Source of the DNA: Gemmatimonas sp. UBA7669
GTDB lineage: Bacteria; Gemmatimonadota; Gemmatimonadetes; Gemmatimonadales; Gemmatimonadaceae
Length of the DNA: 33,080 nucleotides
Reading direction: 5' to 3'
Assembly (NCBI RefSeq): GCF_002483225.1
Contig: NZ_DLHL01000026.1
Span: 1-33,080, forward strand
In this document: in pieces, positions 32,508 to 33,080 of the stretch
Layout of the letters: the number at the start of each line of letters is the position of its first letter
Numbering within the stretch: position 1 is the first letter of the stretch
Program-made: the position numbers and the translations under genes
Notes under the pieces: generated by a model
Databases searched by the model: none
What the model was told of the DNA's origin: nothing
What the model saw: only the letters and a program-made list of their open reading frames with translations

Positions 32508-32829
32508 GGTGCTCAACGTCGTGGAGGACGAATCGGAACCCCGAAAGGCCCACGGTGTGGACCCCGATATCAAGGCGCGCAACCTCAAGCGTTTGCGGCG
32601 CATCGAGGGACAGGTGCGCGGCATTCAGAAGATGGTGGAGGAGGACCGCTACTGCGGCGACATCATGACGCAGATCTCGTCGGTGCACGAGGCGCTGCGC
32701 GCGGTGGGGCGGGAGCTCATGCGCAACCATCTCAAGCACTGCGCCACGCATGCCATTCACAGCGGGCCTGAAGAAGCCAACGCGATGTATGACGAGTTGG
32801 TAGAGATGATGTACAAGCACAGTCGGTGA
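32491..32829 (+). CDS. csoR: CsoR-family copper-sensing repressor
   Basis: 112 residues, all-helical DUF156 fold: ARNLKRLRRIEGQVRGIQKM, DRYCGDIMTQISSVHEALRA, LMRNHLKHCATHAI. The metal ligands Cys 55, His 80 and Cys 84 form the Cu(I)-sensing Cys-His-Cys set of CsoR rather than the RcnR (Ni/Co) pattern. An N-terminal extension of about 25 residues contains further His. Cu(I) binding releases it from the operator. It is the last gene of the operon and overlaps the copA end, so it is autoregulated through the two boxes at 29,249-29,290. Confidence 0.93.
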   Translation: MHESHRVLNVVEDESEPRKAHGVDPDIKARNLKRLRRIEGQVRGIQKMVEEDRYCGDIMTQISSVHEALRAVGRELMRNHLKHCATHAIHSGPEEANAMYDELVEMMYKHSR

Positions 32830-32901
32830 GACCTGGTATCTTTCCCCCCTCCGCGCCATCGTCGAGCGATGGCCACTCCCCAGTGACAAGAGGAAAACGC
32901 G

Positions 32902-33063
32902 ATGAGCCTGCGCATGCACGTGATGAGTGTGATGGTGGACGACCAGCGCAAGGCGTTGGCGTTCTACACCGACGTGTTGGGATTCGTGAAGAAGACGGAG
33001 ATCCCGATGGGTGAGGTGAGCTGGCTGACAGTGGTGTCGCCCGATGCACCCAACGGTGTCTAG
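32902..33063 (+). pseudogene. Truncated VOC/glyoxalase-family protein
   Basis: AGAGG lies 8 nt before the ATG. The N-terminal 53 residues match VOC-fold enzymes (VMVDDQRKALAFYTDVLGFV, VSWLTVVSPDAPNGV), then TAG follows where relatives continue with ELLLEP. Usual length is 120-140 residues. The bases after the stop (TCCTGAAAAATGTC) look unlike the gene, so it seems disrupted by an insertion or rearrangement at about 33,060. The window ends 17 bases later, so this cannot be resolved. Confidence 0.6.
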
Positions 33064-33080
33064 TCCTGAAAAATGTCTAC

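Overview
The window is high-GC DNA from a Gram-negative bacterium. It encodes TonB-dependent outer-membrane receptors, CopB, lipoproteins with lipobox cysteines and many AQ-type signal peptidase sites. The style of the lipoproteins, the abundant BlaI/M56 type of regulator and the gene content suggest Gemmatimonadota or a relative, but no rRNA or marker is present to prove it. All calls are from reading the sequence; no database was searched.

Bases 1 to about 16,988 hold a copper-handling region. A long minus-strand series runs leftward from about 11,940: multicopper oxidase CopA, CopB, a DUF411 protein, an HD-GYP protein, a SAM methyltransferase, a small Cys/His-rich exported protein, two TonB-dependent receptors and a PepSY membrane protein that runs off the left edge. 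Divergent from it on the plus strand are a secreted NTF2-like protein, a BlaI/CopY-type repressor, an M56 (BlaR1-like) membrane protease whose periplasmic tail is His/Cys-rich instead of penicillin-binding, and copC-copD ending at a hairpin terminator. The same degenerate 15-bp palindrome, TTTAC-N5-GTAAA, sits in the promoters of the multicopper oxidase, copC, the NTF2-like gene and the first receptor. I infer a copper regulon controlled by a BlaRI-like protease/repressor pair. This is the best candidate for an undescribed system here.

From 15,727 to 16,988 there are small accessory genes: a hypothetical membrane protein, a DUF4258/DUF2283-like pair, and a vapB antitoxin whose vapC partner is cut off after about six codons. 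The cut abuts the 3' end of the next gene, so 16,988/16,989 looks like a recombination junction.

Bases 16,989 to 26,950 look like ordinary chromosome: a TPR protein with a C-terminal anchor, a lipoprotein, an ABC transporter of the YbbA/YbbP type divergent from a TesA-like esterase, efp, a run of seven tRNA genes (His, Trp, Glu-CTC, Glu-TTC, Asp, Leu, Thr) closed by a strong terminator, an Ig-like lipoprotein, and a tRNA-Gly with its own terminator.

Bases 27,094 to 28,048 carry a YhaV-family toxin with an AbrB/PrlF-like antitoxin, followed by a minus-strand conserved hypothetical. From 29,244 a second, cytoplasmic copper system follows: a promoter with two CsoR-type operators, then copZ, a membrane-anchored cupredoxin, the Cu+ ATPase copA and csoR. 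The window ends in a VOC-family gene that stops after 53 codons.
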